Below, piece after piece: positions 44,423 to 54,831 of a stretch of DNA of 64,000 bases; position 1 is the stretch's first letter, and every line of letters starts with the position of its first letter. The position numbers and the translations under genes are program-made. This stretch comes from Lachnospiraceae bacterium. Lineage in GTDB: Bacteria; Bacillota; Clostridia; Lachnospirales; Lachnospiraceae. The notes beneath the pieces are model-generated. The model saw only the letters and a program-made list of their open reading frames with translations, was not told where the DNA came from and made no database searches. The DNA is taken from contig CAJTCV010000006.1 in the NCBI GenBank assembly GCA_910574805.1, positions 173,349-237,348 on the forward strand, given 5' to 3'.

Positions 44423-45100
44423 ATGGGGAATCTGGGCGAGACTCTGATGGAAGAGCTGAACTGTGAGACGGTATTTTCCATAGGCGGCATCGGAATCTCG
44501 GAATCTGTAGTGGTCACGTGGATTATCATGGCGGTGGTCACGCTGGCGTCCATACTGCTGACCAGGAATCTGAAGGTCGAGCATCCGGGGCGCGGCCAGA
44601 TCATGCTGGAATATGCGGTCACATGGCTGCAGAACATCGGTAAGGGCATTGTCGGGGAAGAAGCTGCCGAATATGCGCCCTATCTGACTTCGGTCCTGAT
44701 CTATCTGGGCATAGCCAATCTGATCGGTATCCTTGGATTTAAACCACCTACCAAGGATCTGAATGTGACGGCGGCTCTGGCGATCATGAGCATTATTCTC
44801 ATCGAGGCGGCAGGGATCCGCAGAAAAGGAATGAAACGCTGGCTGAAGGGCTTTACGGAGCCGGTAGCGCTGGTAACGCCCATCAATGTACTGGAGATTT
44901 TCATCAAGCCGCTGTCGCTGTGCATGCGGCTGTTTGGAAATGTGCTTGGGGCATTCGTTATCATGAAACTGATCGAGAGCATCCTCCCGGTGGGACTGCC
45001 GATACTGTTCAGTATGTATTTCGATCTGTTCGACGGACTGATCCAGGCTTATGTGTTTGTGTTCCTGACAGGATTGTTTGTTAAGGAAGCAGTGGAATAA
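44423..45100 (+). CDS. atpB: ATP synthase Fo subunit a
   Basis: The stator channel subunit that passes ions to the c-ring. The 225 residues form five or six membrane helices. The essential Arg lies in LSLCMRLFGNVLGAF, with the following helix pair typical of the family. AAAGGAAG precedes the ATG. It opens the operon atpB-atpE-atpF-atpHA-atpG-atpD-atpC; no atpI gene is seen upstream. Confidence 0.95.
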   Translation: MGNLGETLMEELNCETVFSIGGIGISESVVVTWIIMAVVTLASILLTRNLKVEHPGRGQIMLEYAVTWLQNIGKGIVGEEAAEYAPYLTSVLIYLGIANLIGILGFKPPTKDLNVTAALAIMSIILIEAAGIRRKGMKRWLKGFTEPVALVTPINVLEIFIKPLSLCMRLFGNVLGAFVIMKLIESILPVGLPILFSMYFDLFDGLIQAYVFVFLTGLFVKEAVE

Positions 45101-45156
45101 GATGCGGTCGATCAGGAAAATCGATCCTAAAAAGTGATAAATAAGGAGAAAAAAAT

Positions 45157-45381
45157 ATGTCAACATTAATCGCAGTTGGAGCAGGTATTGCAGTATTTAC
45201 AGGTATCGGAGCGGGAATCGGCATCGGAATCGCCACCTCCAAGGCGGCGGAAGCCGTGGCAAGACAGCCGGAGGCAGAGGGCAAGATCATGAAAATGCTG
45301 GTGTTCGGCGCGGCTCTTGCAGAGGCGACGGCAATTTACGGTTTCGTTATCGCGCTTCTGATCATCATCCTTCTCGCCTGA
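45157..45381 (+). CDS. atpE: ATP synthase Fo subunit c
   Basis: A 74-residue hairpin of two membrane helices that forms the rotor ring. The polar loop ARQPEAEGK and the ion-carrying Glu in [12 protein letters not shown] are present. Compared with the Na+-type c subunit of Ilyobacter, the helix-1 Gln is Ile (GIGIGIA) and the Ser after the carboxylate is Ala (EAT instead of EST). This argues for proton rather than sodium coupling, by inference. AAGGAGAA precedes the ATG. Confidence 0.95.
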   Translation: MSTLIAVGAGIAVFTGIGAGIGIGIATSKAAEAVARQPEAEGKIMKMLVFGAALAEATAIYGFVIALLIIILLA

Positions 45382-45407
45382 GTGATAAAGGAAAGGCGGA
45401 TAGTGAT

Positions 45408-45890
45408 ATGTTAAGACTGGATATGAATCTGCTGTGGACGGCAGTCAACATCGTGATCTGGTACATTCTGATCCGGACATTTCTCTTCCGGCCGGTCAAC
45501 GAGGTGATCCGTAAGCGGGAGGAGGCCATTGCTTCCCAGTATGAGAAGGCGCAGAAGCTTCAGGAAGAGGCAAAAGCGGAGAAGGACAAATGTACCGGGT
45601 TCCAGGCACAGATCGAGCAGGAGAAGGCTGCAGCCGTCGCAGAGGCGCAGGAAAAGGCCCGGACGGAGTATGACCGGATCGTGACGGAAGCCAGGGACAG
45701 GGCAGAGCAGATTGTGGAAGCCTCCAGAAAAGAGGCGGAGCTTGAAAAAGCAAGGATCGTGGGGAAAGCGGAGCAGGAGATCCGCTCTGTGATCATGGAC
45801 GCAGCGGTAAAGTCCATGCAGTCTTCCGAAGGGGATCATGCGCTCTATGATCAATTTTTGACAAAAGCAGGTGAATCGCATGCAGAATGA
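45408..45890 (+). CDS. atpF: ATP synthase Fo subunit b
   Basis: A 160-residue stator stalk protein: one N-terminal membrane helix (about 5-24) with the [15 protein letters not shown] exit, then a long charged helix for b-b dimerisation that reaches F1 and the delta domain. The length is normal. It overlaps the next gene by 11 bp, so the stalk and the fused delta-alpha protein are translationally linked. Confidence 0.94.
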   Translation: MLRLDMNLLWTAVNIVIWYILIRTFLFRPVNEVIRKREEAIASQYEKAQKLQEEAKAEKDKCTGFQAQIEQEKAAAVAEAQEKARTEYDRIVTEARDRAEQIVEASRKEAELEKARIVGKAEQEIRSVIMDAAVKSMQSSEGDHALYDQFLTKAGESHAE

Positions 45891-47895
45891 CAGATATATG
45901 GAACAGCTTGCCCGTATGGAGGTGAAGCCGGAGGCGCTCCGGACAGCTCTGGACATCCTCAAGGCGGTTCCCCAGATCCAGACGGAGCTGGAGAATCCTT
46001 CTGTTTCCAGAGAAAAGAAGGAGACCATCATCCAGAAGATCTTCCCCCGGGAATCCCGGGCTTTTCTGCTGTCTCTGGCAGAGGACGGTGCGCTGGATGG
46101 ACTGGATGAGATCATCAGGGAATATACGGCAATACCGGAAGCAGAGCGGGGACCACTGGAATGTGTGCTGGAATATGTGACTGCTCCGGACGAACATCAG
46201 TTCGCCGGCATCCGGAGATTTCTGGAGCAGAAATATCCGGGACGGGTTCTTTCCATTCAGAAGAAGGAAAATCCGTCTCTTGGAAGCGGTTTTGTCCTCC
46301 GGGCAGGCACGCAGGAATATGACTGGAGCCAGGAAGGGCGCAGACGCCTCCTGGAAGAGCGGTTAAATGCCGTGGATATCGCCGGGGCAGAGTCTCTGCT
46401 GGCAGAAAAGGGCATCATCAGCATCCTGAAGGGCAGTCTGGAAGACGCGGATCTTAAGAGCCAGGAGATCGGCGTGGTGAGACGGGTTGGCGACGGCATC
46501 GCCTATATCGACGGCGTGGACCACGCCATGTACGGTGAGATCCTGGTATTTGAAAACGGCCTGAAGGGGATGGTGCAGGATATCCGAAAGGATGAGATCG
46601 GCTGCATTCTCTTTGGAAAAGAAACAGAGATCCGCGAGGGCACAAAGGCAGTCCGTACCGGGCGGATGGCGGGAATTCCCGTGGGAGACGGCTTCATCGG
46701 AAGAGTCGTGGATGCGTTGGGAGCGCCTCTGGACGGAAAGGGGCCTGTGGAAGCGTCCGATTACCGTCCGGTGGAAGAACCGGCGCCGGGCATCACGGAC
46801 CGAAGCCCTGTGGATACGCCTCTGGAGACCGGTATCCTTGCCATCGATTCCATGTTCCCCATCGGGCGGGGACAGAGAGAGCTGATCATCGGAGACCGGC
46901 AGACCGGCAAGACCAGCATCGCCACGGATGCGATCCTGAACCAGAAGGGCAAGAACGTCGTCTGTATCTATGTGGCCATCGGCCAGAAAAATTCTACGGT
47001 GGCCAAGATGGTTCATACGTTTGAAAAATACGGCGCCATGGACTATACCATCGTCCTGTCCGCCTCCGCCAGCGATCCGGCGCCGCTGCAGTATATCGCG
47101 CCCTATTCCGGCACGGCTCTGGCAGAATATTTCATGCACAGAGGGCAGGATGTGCTGATCGTCTATGACGACCTGTCCAAGCATGCGGTGGCATACCGCT
47201 CCCTGTCCCTGCTGCTGGAGCGCTCTCCGGGACGTGAGGCATACCCGGGAGACGTATTCTATCTGCATTCCAGGCTGCTGGAGCGTTCCAGCCGTCTGAA
47301 GGATGAACTGGGCGGCGGATCCATCACGGCGCTTCCCATCATCGAGACACAGGCGGGAGACGTGTCCGCCTACATTCCCACCAACGTGATCTCCATCACG
47401 GACGGCCAGATCTTCTTGGAAAACGACTTGTTTTTCGCGGGTATGCGTCCGGCGGTCAACGTGGGGCTTTCCGTATCCCGTGTGGGCGGCGCGGCCCAGA
47501 CCAAAGCCATGAAAAAGGCGGCGGGAAGCATCCGTATCGATCTGGCCCAGTATCGGGAGATGGAGGTATTTACCCAGTTCAGTTCCGATCTGGACGCGGT
47601 GACCAAGGAGCAGCTGCAGTACGGCAAAGGACTGATGGAGCTGTTAAAGCAGCCCCTGTGCGAGCCCATGTCCCTGCACGAGCAGGTCATCACGCTCTGT
47701 GCGGCCAATCAGAGACTGCTTCTGGATGTGCCGCTGAAAGAGATGAAGAAGTTCCAGAGATCCATGCTTGGCTGGATCGATGAGCACTATCCCCGGATCG
47801 GAGATACCATCGACCGGATGCAGGTCCTGGATGAGTCTCTGACAGAGGAGATCGTCAGGGCCGTAAAGGAATACAAAGAGCAGGTGGTGAGCTGA
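45880..47895 (+). CDS. Fused ATP synthase delta-alpha subunit
   Basis: One 671-residue frame holds two F1 subunits. Residues 1 to about 160 match the delta (OSCP) subunit, including the C-terminal [21 protein letters not shown] pattern. From about 180 on it is the alpha subunit, with the Walker [10 protein letters not shown], the VYVAIGQ-like [13 protein letters not shown] and the alpha Arg-finger region [14 protein letters not shown]. The sum of usual lengths (175 plus 500) fits a complete fusion. There is no stop or frameshift at the joint. Delta normally binds the alpha N-terminus, so the fusion is structurally sensible. The ATG at 45880 follows AGGTGA; a GTG at 45871 is an alternative. 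Confidence 0.93.
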   Translation: MQNDRYMEQLARMEVKPEALRTALDILKAVPQIQTELENPSVSREKKETIIQKIFPRESRAFLLSLAEDGALDGLDEIIREYTAIPEAERGPLECVLEYVTAPDEHQFAGIRRFLEQKYPGRVLSIQKKENPSLGSGFVLRAGTQEYDWSQEGRRRLLEERLNAVDIAGAESLLAEKGIISILKGSLEDADLKSQEIGVVRRVGDGIAYIDGVDHAMYGEILVFENGLKGMVQDIRKDEIGCILFGKETEIREGTKAVRTGRMAGIPVGDGFIGRVVDALGAPLDGKGPVEASDYRPVEEPAPGITDRSPVDTPLETGILAIDSMFPIGRGQRELIIGDRQTGKTSIATDAILNQKGKNVVCIYVAIGQKNSTVAKMVHTFEKYGAMDYTIVLSASASDPAPLQYIAPYSGTALAEYFMHRGQDVLIVYDDLSKHAVAYRSLSLLLERSPGREAYPGDVFYLHSRLLERSSRLKDELGGGSITALPIIETQAGDVSAYIPTNVISITDGQIFLENDLFFAGMRPAVNVGLSVSRVGGAAQTKAMKKAAGSIRIDLAQYREMEVFTQFSSDLDAVTKEQLQYGKGLMELLKQPLCEPMSLHEQVITLCAANQRLLLDVPLKEMKKFQRSMLGWIDEHYPRIGDTIDRMQVLDESLTEEIVRAVKEYKEQVVS

Positions 47896-47896
47896 C

Positions 47897-50219
<2,323 letters not shown>

Positions 50220-50225
50220 GGACAT

Positions 50226-50639
50226 ATGGCAACATTTCGTTTGAAAATCATAACCAGCCGCCGGATATTTTACGACGGTCCCTGCCATACGCTGATCATA
50301 CCGGCGCTGGACGGGGAAAAGGCGGTCATGGCGCATCATGAGGAGATGATCATCGCCATCAAACCCGGCGAGATGCGGATCCGGTTTGAGGAAAACGGCG
50401 AATGGGAATATGCGGCGGTGGGGCAGGGCTTCTGTCAGATCGCCAACAACCGTGCGATGCTTCTGGCGGACCTGATCGAGCGTCCGGAGGAAGTGAATGC
50501 GAACCGTGCGAGAGAAGCGCTGGAGCGGGCTCAGGAGCGGCTGCGGCAGAAGCAGAGCGTCCAGGAGTTCCATATGACCCAGGCGGCCATGGCAAGAGCG
50601 CTGGTGCGTCTGAAGGAGACGGAGCGATATATACAGTAA
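50226..50639 (+). CDS. atpC: ATP synthase F1 subunit epsilon
   Basis: A 137-residue rotor subunit with an N-terminal beta sandwich (FRLKIITSRRIFYDGPCHTLIIPALDGEKAVMAHHEEMI) and a C-terminal two-helix part that can inhibit ATP hydrolysis. It ends the operon, 7 bp after atpD, and is followed by a terminator-like hairpin. Confidence 0.93.
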   Translation: MATFRLKIITSRRIFYDGPCHTLIIPALDGEKAVMAHHEEMIIAIKPGEMRIRFEENGEWEYAAVGQGFCQIANNRAMLLADLIERPEEVNANRAREALERAQERLRQKQSVQEFHMTQAAMARALVRLKETERYIQ

Positions 50640-50647
50640 ATACAGGG

Positions 50648-50687
50648 AAGCACAGGTTTCTGCAAAAAGCAGACAGCCTGTGCTTTT
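50648..50687 (+). terminator. Terminator of the atp operon
   Basis: AAGCACAGG and TTTCTGC pair with GCAGA and CCTGTGCTT around AAAAA. The T-run after it is short. Confidence 0.6.
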
Positions 50688-50761
50688 GCAGCTTCATTTT
50701 CCGCCAGATCCGGCAGTTTCTGCCATATCCGCTTAACTAAATGGACGGTACAGCCGACATA

Positions 50762-50812
50762 TATAATAACCCGGATCTGTTTCTTTGTCATACGGCAAAG
50801 GGACAGATCCGG
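50762..50812 (+). promoter_or_regulatory. -10 element and strong 17-bp hairpin before the coiled-coil gene
   Basis: TATAAT lies at 50762-50767. Right after it CCGGATCTGTTTCTTTG (50771-50787) pairs with CAAAGGGACAGATCCGG (50796-50812) around 8 nt. A transcript from this -10 would begin with the hairpin. It ends 55 bp before the gene; its purpose is unknown. Confidence 0.4.
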
Positions 50813-50867
50813 CGTATAAGAAACCTTTTATGAGAGCAGGATATCAGTCAGGAGGTGACCTGACCAT

Positions 50868-51851
50868 ATGGAAATCTACAGTAACGTATATCAGTATCTG
50901 CGGCAGGAAAAGCTGGAAGGACTCTGGGGAATGAAAAAATCCGGAGTGCTGTCATTGACGGACAAGATGGATCTGAACGTGGCTTTCGCGAAAGCCGTCT
51001 ATCCGGGGATGATCAGTAATGAGGAAGCGGCGGCCCAGGATAAGCTCTGTAAAATACGGGCAAAGCTCCGGTCAGGAGCCAGACTGACCGGCGCAGAGAA
51101 GGAATTTCTCAAAAGTCATGATCCGCAGCTCTATCAGAAGGTGACTGCTCTGGAAAAAGAAGCGGCTGCATACGAAGAGCGGCTGGCAAAATGCAGAACC
51201 AGAGATGACGCGGAGCGGATCAAGACAGAGAAGCTGGCAGAAATAGCCGCCAATATGAAAGAGGAGGATGCCGACTATATGCTGATTCGCCTCACGCAGA
51301 TGAGAGAATCGGAGAAAAAGGTGGCATCTCTTGTATCCCGAAAGCCGTGGCAGCGGGAGCTGGACCGGAAGCAGAGAGAAGCGCATAAAAAGGCCATGAA
51401 AAAAGAGGCTGAGAAGATCAAAAAGAAAAAGGCGGAAAAGAAGCGGAGAGAGGAGGCAGCCCGGAAGAAGAGGATGGAAGAGAAGATTCAGGAAGAAGCT
51501 GCACAAAAGGAGAAAATCACAGATCAGATCATGGAGGGAAAAAAGCTGGAAGAGATCATAAAAGAACAGGAGCAGACAGAAAAACAGATCGATGAGGCCA
51601 TTGCTTCTGAACGGATGACCGGGGAAGAGCTTGCTGAGGAACAGATTGCCAAATTCATGATCGCTGCCGGTATGATGGATAACCGGGCGACAAGAGTTCA
51701 GCTGCCGGATCCTGTGGTTACCATGCCTGCTCCTTCGGCGCCTCCTTCTCTTGGAAAGTCCACCGGATACGCGGCCTATCGTGCGGCCGTGTACATGCCG
51801 GAGCTGACAGATCCGGAAGAAGAGAAGAAGCCCTATGTCCGAAGGGCATAA
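50868..51851 (+). CDS. Lys/Glu-rich coiled-coil protein, function unknown
   Basis: A 327-residue soluble protein. After about 60 ordinary residues, a very long charged coiled coil (about residues 75-260) is dominated by Lys, Glu and Arg. The last 60 residues are Pro-rich and probably unstructured. A perfect AGGAGGTGA is 9 nt before the ATG. It overlaps the YgjP-like metalloprotein gene by 17 bp. No known family is recognised. Confidence 0.78.
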   Translation: MEIYSNVYQYLRQEKLEGLWGMKKSGVLSLTDKMDLNVAFAKAVYPGMISNEEAAAQDKLCKIRAKLRSGARLTGAEKEFLKSHDPQLYQKVTALEKEAAAYEERLAKCRTRDDAERIKTEKLAEIAANMKEEDADYMLIRLTQMRESEKKVASLVSRKPWQRELDRKQREAHKKAMKKEAEKIKKKKAEKKRREEAARKKRMEEKIQEEAAQKEKITDQIMEGKKLEEIIKEQEQTEKQIDEAIASERMTGEELAEEQIAKFMIAAGMMDNRATRVQLPDPVVTMPAPSAPPSLGKSTGYAAYRAAVYMPELTDPEEEKKPYVRRA

Positions 51852-52440
51852 AACGGCTTCAGGCCTGCGGTGGAAGGAATTTCACTGGCAGGACTGCATC
51901 GTCCGGATCACCAAAAAGAAAGTTAAAAACGCCAATCTCAGGATTCGGCCGGAGGAACCGCAGGTGATCCGGATCTCGATCCCCCATGCCATGACATATG
52001 ATGCGGGGATGAAGCTTCTGGAGCAGCCGCGGATCCGGCGCTGGATCGAAAATTATCAGAAGAAGGTCAATGAACCGCCCGCGCAGCCGCGGATGCAGAA
52101 TGCTGACAGAATGGAACATGTCGCTTATTATCGGAAAAGGCTTCGGGAGCTTCTGCCAGGACTGATCCGAAAATGGGAGCCGGTTCTTGGCGTCAGATGC
52201 AATAAAGTAAGCATCCGTGACACCCGTTCCCAGTGGGGGAGCTGCAGCATCCAGACCAGAAATATCTCCATCAGCGTCTGGCTGGGGGCATTTCCGGAAG
52301 AATGTGTTGAATATGTGGTTGTCCATGAACTGACACATCTGCTGGAATCAGGGCACAATGAGCGGTTCTACGGACTTCTGGACCAATATTATCCGAACTG
52401 GCGTTCCTGCCGGGAACAACTGAAGCACGGCGTTACCTGA
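51835..52440 (+). CDS. YgjP-like metal-dependent hydrolase (DUF45/WLM)
   Basis: A 201-residue protein of the YgjP/SprT-like group. The zinc motif VVHELTHLLESGHNERFYGLL (His-Glu-x2-His plus a third His) lies near residue 163, preceded by the family segment RDTRSQWGSCSIQTRNISI. E. coli YgjP has been reported as a nucleotide pyrophosphatase, but the fold suggests a peptidase, so the reaction is uncertain. It is translationally coupled to the coiled-coil gene upstream. Confidence 0.85.
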   Translation: MSEGHKTASGLRWKEFHWQDCIVRITKKKVKNANLRIRPEEPQVIRISIPHAMTYDAGMKLLEQPRIRRWIENYQKKVNEPPAQPRMQNADRMEHVAYYRKRLRELLPGLIRKWEPVLGVRCNKVSIRDTRSQWGSCSIQTRNISISVWLGAFPEECVEYVVVHELTHLLESGHNERFYGLLDQYYPNWRSCREQLKHGVT

Positions 52441-52576
52441 GATCTGCCATTCAGTTTTTCTTAAGAAATCTTATGATTTGCTTCAGACATAAAAACCGGA
52501 AAATATGTTATCCTGTATAAAAGGGACTGCCCAATATGCAGATCCCGAAGGCGCAGAAGTGCCGCGCGGAATACAT

Positions 52577-53506
52577 ATGCGAAGGGATGAAAGACGGATG
52601 GAACAGCAGAGAAGGATGACCAGAACAGAGCGGATGAGGCGTCAGGAGCAGATGCGCAGGAAAAAGAAGCGCAGGCTTCGCCGGAAGATCCGAAGATTCT
52701 GCAGGCGTGCCCTGACACTGGTTATTCTTGGTCTGGTGCTTCTGGTTCTGATGGGGATTCTGAAAAAAACAAATATCCTGCCTGGAGAAAATCTCTCTGA
52801 TCTGGAAGCGCCCATTCAGCGGACAGAGGCGGAAGTGAAGGAGAGACTGGAGGAACTGGCAAAAAAGCAAAAGGGATTTAAGGAGATCCTGGAGCATTAC
52901 GATGAATATCCCGAGGTCTATCGGGCGGCCCTTGCCAACAATCCGGAGATGCTGGACTATGTAAAAGGATATCCGGACCATGACGGTACGGTTAATTCAG
53001 AGCTGACCAAAGCGGAAAAGAAAGAAGATTATCCATTGTTCCTCCAGTGGGACGAGCGCTGGGGATATGCGTCTTATGGATCAAGCAGCATCGGAATCTC
53101 CGGATGCGGCCCCACCTGCCTGTCCATGGTCATCTACGGACTGACAGACAATGCCATGGCAACCCCGGATAAGGTGGCCCGTTATTCGGAAGAGCAGGGT
53201 TATTATATCGAAGGAACGGGTACTTCCTGGGAACTGATGACCACCGGAGCTGCATCATTCGGGGTGACAGGAGAGGAGCTTTCCCTGGATGAGACAGTCA
53301 TGAAGAAGGAACTGGGCAATGGACATCCCATCATCTGTGCCATGCGTGCAGGCGATTTTACAGCAGGGGGACATTTTATCGTGCTCTATGATTATGATAA
53401 AAAGGGCTTTATGGTCAATGACCCCAACAGCAGGGCGAGAAGCGAGAAACGCTGGACCTATGACGAACTGAAGGGACAGATCAAAAGTATGTGGTTCTAC
53501 CACTGA
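52577..53506 (+). CDS. Membrane-anchored C39-like peptidase
   Basis: A 309-residue protein with an extremely basic N-terminus (about 45 residues, mostly Arg and Lys), one membrane helix (about 47-66), a helical linker and a C39-like papain-fold domain. The catalytic Cys lies in IGISGCGPTCLSM, the His in AGGHFIVLYD and the Asp/Asn in VNDPNSR. The substrate is unknown; family members cleave leader peptides or cell-wall peptides. The start could also be 52598, which has AAGGG upstream at a rather long distance. Confidence 0.83.
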   Translation: MRRDERRMEQQRRMTRTERMRRQEQMRRKKKRRLRRKIRRFCRRALTLVILGLVLLVLMGILKKTNILPGENLSDLEAPIQRTEAEVKERLEELAKKQKGFKEILEHYDEYPEVYRAALANNPEMLDYVKGYPDHDGTVNSELTKAEKKEDYPLFLQWDERWGYASYGSSSIGISGCGPTCLSMVIYGLTDNAMATPDKVARYSEEQGYYIEGTGTSWELMTTGAASFGVTGEELSLDETVMKKELGNGHPIICAMRAGDFTAGGHFIVLYDYDKKGFMVNDPNSRARSEKRWTYDELKGQIKSMWFYH

Positions 53507-53520
53507 TAAGCAGGAAAGCG

Positions 53521-53549
53521 GAGAGTGCCTCTGGGCACTCTCTATTTTT
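53521..53549. terminator. Shared terminator between the C39 gene and the recombinase gene
   Basis: GAGAGTGCC-TCT-GGGCACTCTC is followed by TATTTTT. It lies between two convergent genes and overlaps the end of the recombinase gene. Confidence 0.8.
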
Positions 53550-54585
53550 CTCTTAGCTGAACGACTCTGGCCGCTTTACGCTTGTTTTCCTCCTTCATGG
53601 CTGCATAGTGCTTCCGGGTCGTATTGACGTTTTTGTGCCCGAGCACATCGGCCACCAGATAGATATCTCCGGTTTCCTGATACAGAGAGGTTCCGTAGGT
53701 ACTGCGCAGCTTATGAGGAGTAATTTTTTTTACTGTGGCTGTGGAAGCGTATTTTTTGACCAGGCGTTCCACAGAGCGCACAGTGATCCGGGTATTTTTC
53801 TGGGAGATGAACAGCGCATTTTCATGACCCGGCTCCGGTTCCATTGTGAGGCGTTCTTCCAGATAATTCCGCAGCATTTCTTCCGTTTCGTCTCCAAAAT
53901 ACACAATGTCCTCACTTCCGCCTTTTCGGATTACCCGCATGGCTCCGTTGTCAAAATCCAGATCGGAGATATCCAGGCCTACCAGCTCCGTCACACGGAC
54001 GCCCGTTCCCAGAAGTGTTACCACAATCGCCAGATCCCGGAGTCTGTTCCGGTTATGCCAGACCTTCTGCTGTCTGGTCAGTTTCTCGCCGGATTCCATG
54101 TTGTCAATAAGCTGTGCCACCTCATTGGCATCCATACGGATAATATTTTTTTCCTTCACTCTTGGAACGTCCACCACAGAAGGAGCATTTTTCTGGATCA
54201 TCTCTTTTTTATGAAAATATCCGAAAAAAGTATTCAGAGTCGCCAGCTTCCGGGCCTTGCCTTCTTCGTGATTCCGGAAGATTTGGCCGTCCTTTTCATA
54301 GCAGGTAAGGAAGGACAGATATTCCTCAATATCCACCGGCTGCAGGTCGTCCAGCACCGAGAGCGGGAGGGTACGGAGATCCTTATCCCTGAAGTACGGA
54401 TTCTCAGTTTTCAGAAAATAAAAAAAGGTGCTCAGGTCATAGGCGTAATTTCTTCTTGTATTTGTGGCCTTTTTGATCTCCATGGCGCGGAAGAAGTCGC
54501 CGGCAAAAGCGGGGAGTTCCTTTAATAGTTCACGTAATTTTTTTATGTTAATCATATCCATTTGTTCATGGTAAGACATTGACAT
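53542..54585 (-). CDS. XerS-like tyrosine recombinase
   Basis: A 347-residue tyrosine recombinase. An N-terminal SAM-like core-binding domain (about 25-130) is followed by the catalytic domain with Arg197, Lys221, His291, Arg294, His317 and nucleophile Tyr327, so the active site is complete. Length and wording (LRDLAIVVTLLGTGVR, SVERLVKKYA, ITPHKLRSTYGTSLY) resemble the streptococcal single recombinase XerS (356 residues) more than XerC/XerD (about 300). AAGGAGG sits 8 nt before the ATG. A 34-bp palindrome lies 55 bp upstream, as difSL lies beside xerS. I infer a role in chromosome dimer resolution. Confidence 0.88.
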   Translation of the reverse strand: MSMSYHEQMDMINIKKLRELLKELPAFAGDFFRAMEIKKATNTRRNYAYDLSTFFYFLKTENPYFRDKDLRTLPLSVLDDLQPVDIEEYLSFLTCYEKDGQIFRNHEEGKARKLATLNTFFGYFHKKEMIQKNAPSVVDVPRVKEKNIIRMDANEVAQLIDNMESGEKLTRQQKVWHNRNRLRDLAIVVTLLGTGVRVTELVGLDISDLDFDNGAMRVIRKGGSEDIVYFGDETEEMLRNYLEERLTMEPEPGHENALFISQKNTRITVRSVERLVKKYASTATVKKITPHKLRSTYGTSLYQETGDIYLVADVLGHKNVNTTRKHYAAMKEENKRKAARVVQLREK

Positions 54586-54639
54586 GGGAAAATCCTCCTT
54601 TTTATAAATATAATTGTATCATGTTCTGTTTTTTGCTGC

Positions 54640-54673
54640 AACACGTCGTAAAACTGCCATTTTGCGACGTGTT
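54640..54673. other. Candidate dif recombination site
   Basis: AACACGTCGTAAAA, a 6-bp centre CTGCCA, and TTTTGCGACGTGTT form arms of 14 bp with one mismatch. Two arms around a 6-bp spacer is the layout of Xer/dif sites. It lies directly upstream of the recombinase gene and at the point where gene orientation and base skew change. Confidence 0.6.
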
Positions 54674-54766
54674 ATAAATATCACTCTCACAGACAAATCG
54701 CACCTATTATAGTCAGCCGATGCCACGAAGCGGCGTCGGTATTGGCGCTGACATTATGGAAAAACA

Positions 54767-54796
54767 TTGACGAACTAAAACAGACCTTGTTATACT
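54767..54796 (+). promoter_or_regulatory. Promoter of the ABC-class ATPase gene
   Basis: TTGACG (54767-54772) and TATACT (54791-54796) are 18 bp apart, 36 bp before the start codon. A small hairpin CCGATGCC/GGCGTCGG lies at 54718-54740. Confidence 0.65.
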
Positions 54797-54831
54797 AGAA
54801 AATAAAAATGAAAAGAAGGAGAATTATTACA

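Noticed and set aside
45871..47895. Delta-alpha fusion as a frameshift artefact
   Set aside because: The frame is continuous and both parts are complete and alignable, with no remnant start site at the joint. Re-sequencing would still be decisive.
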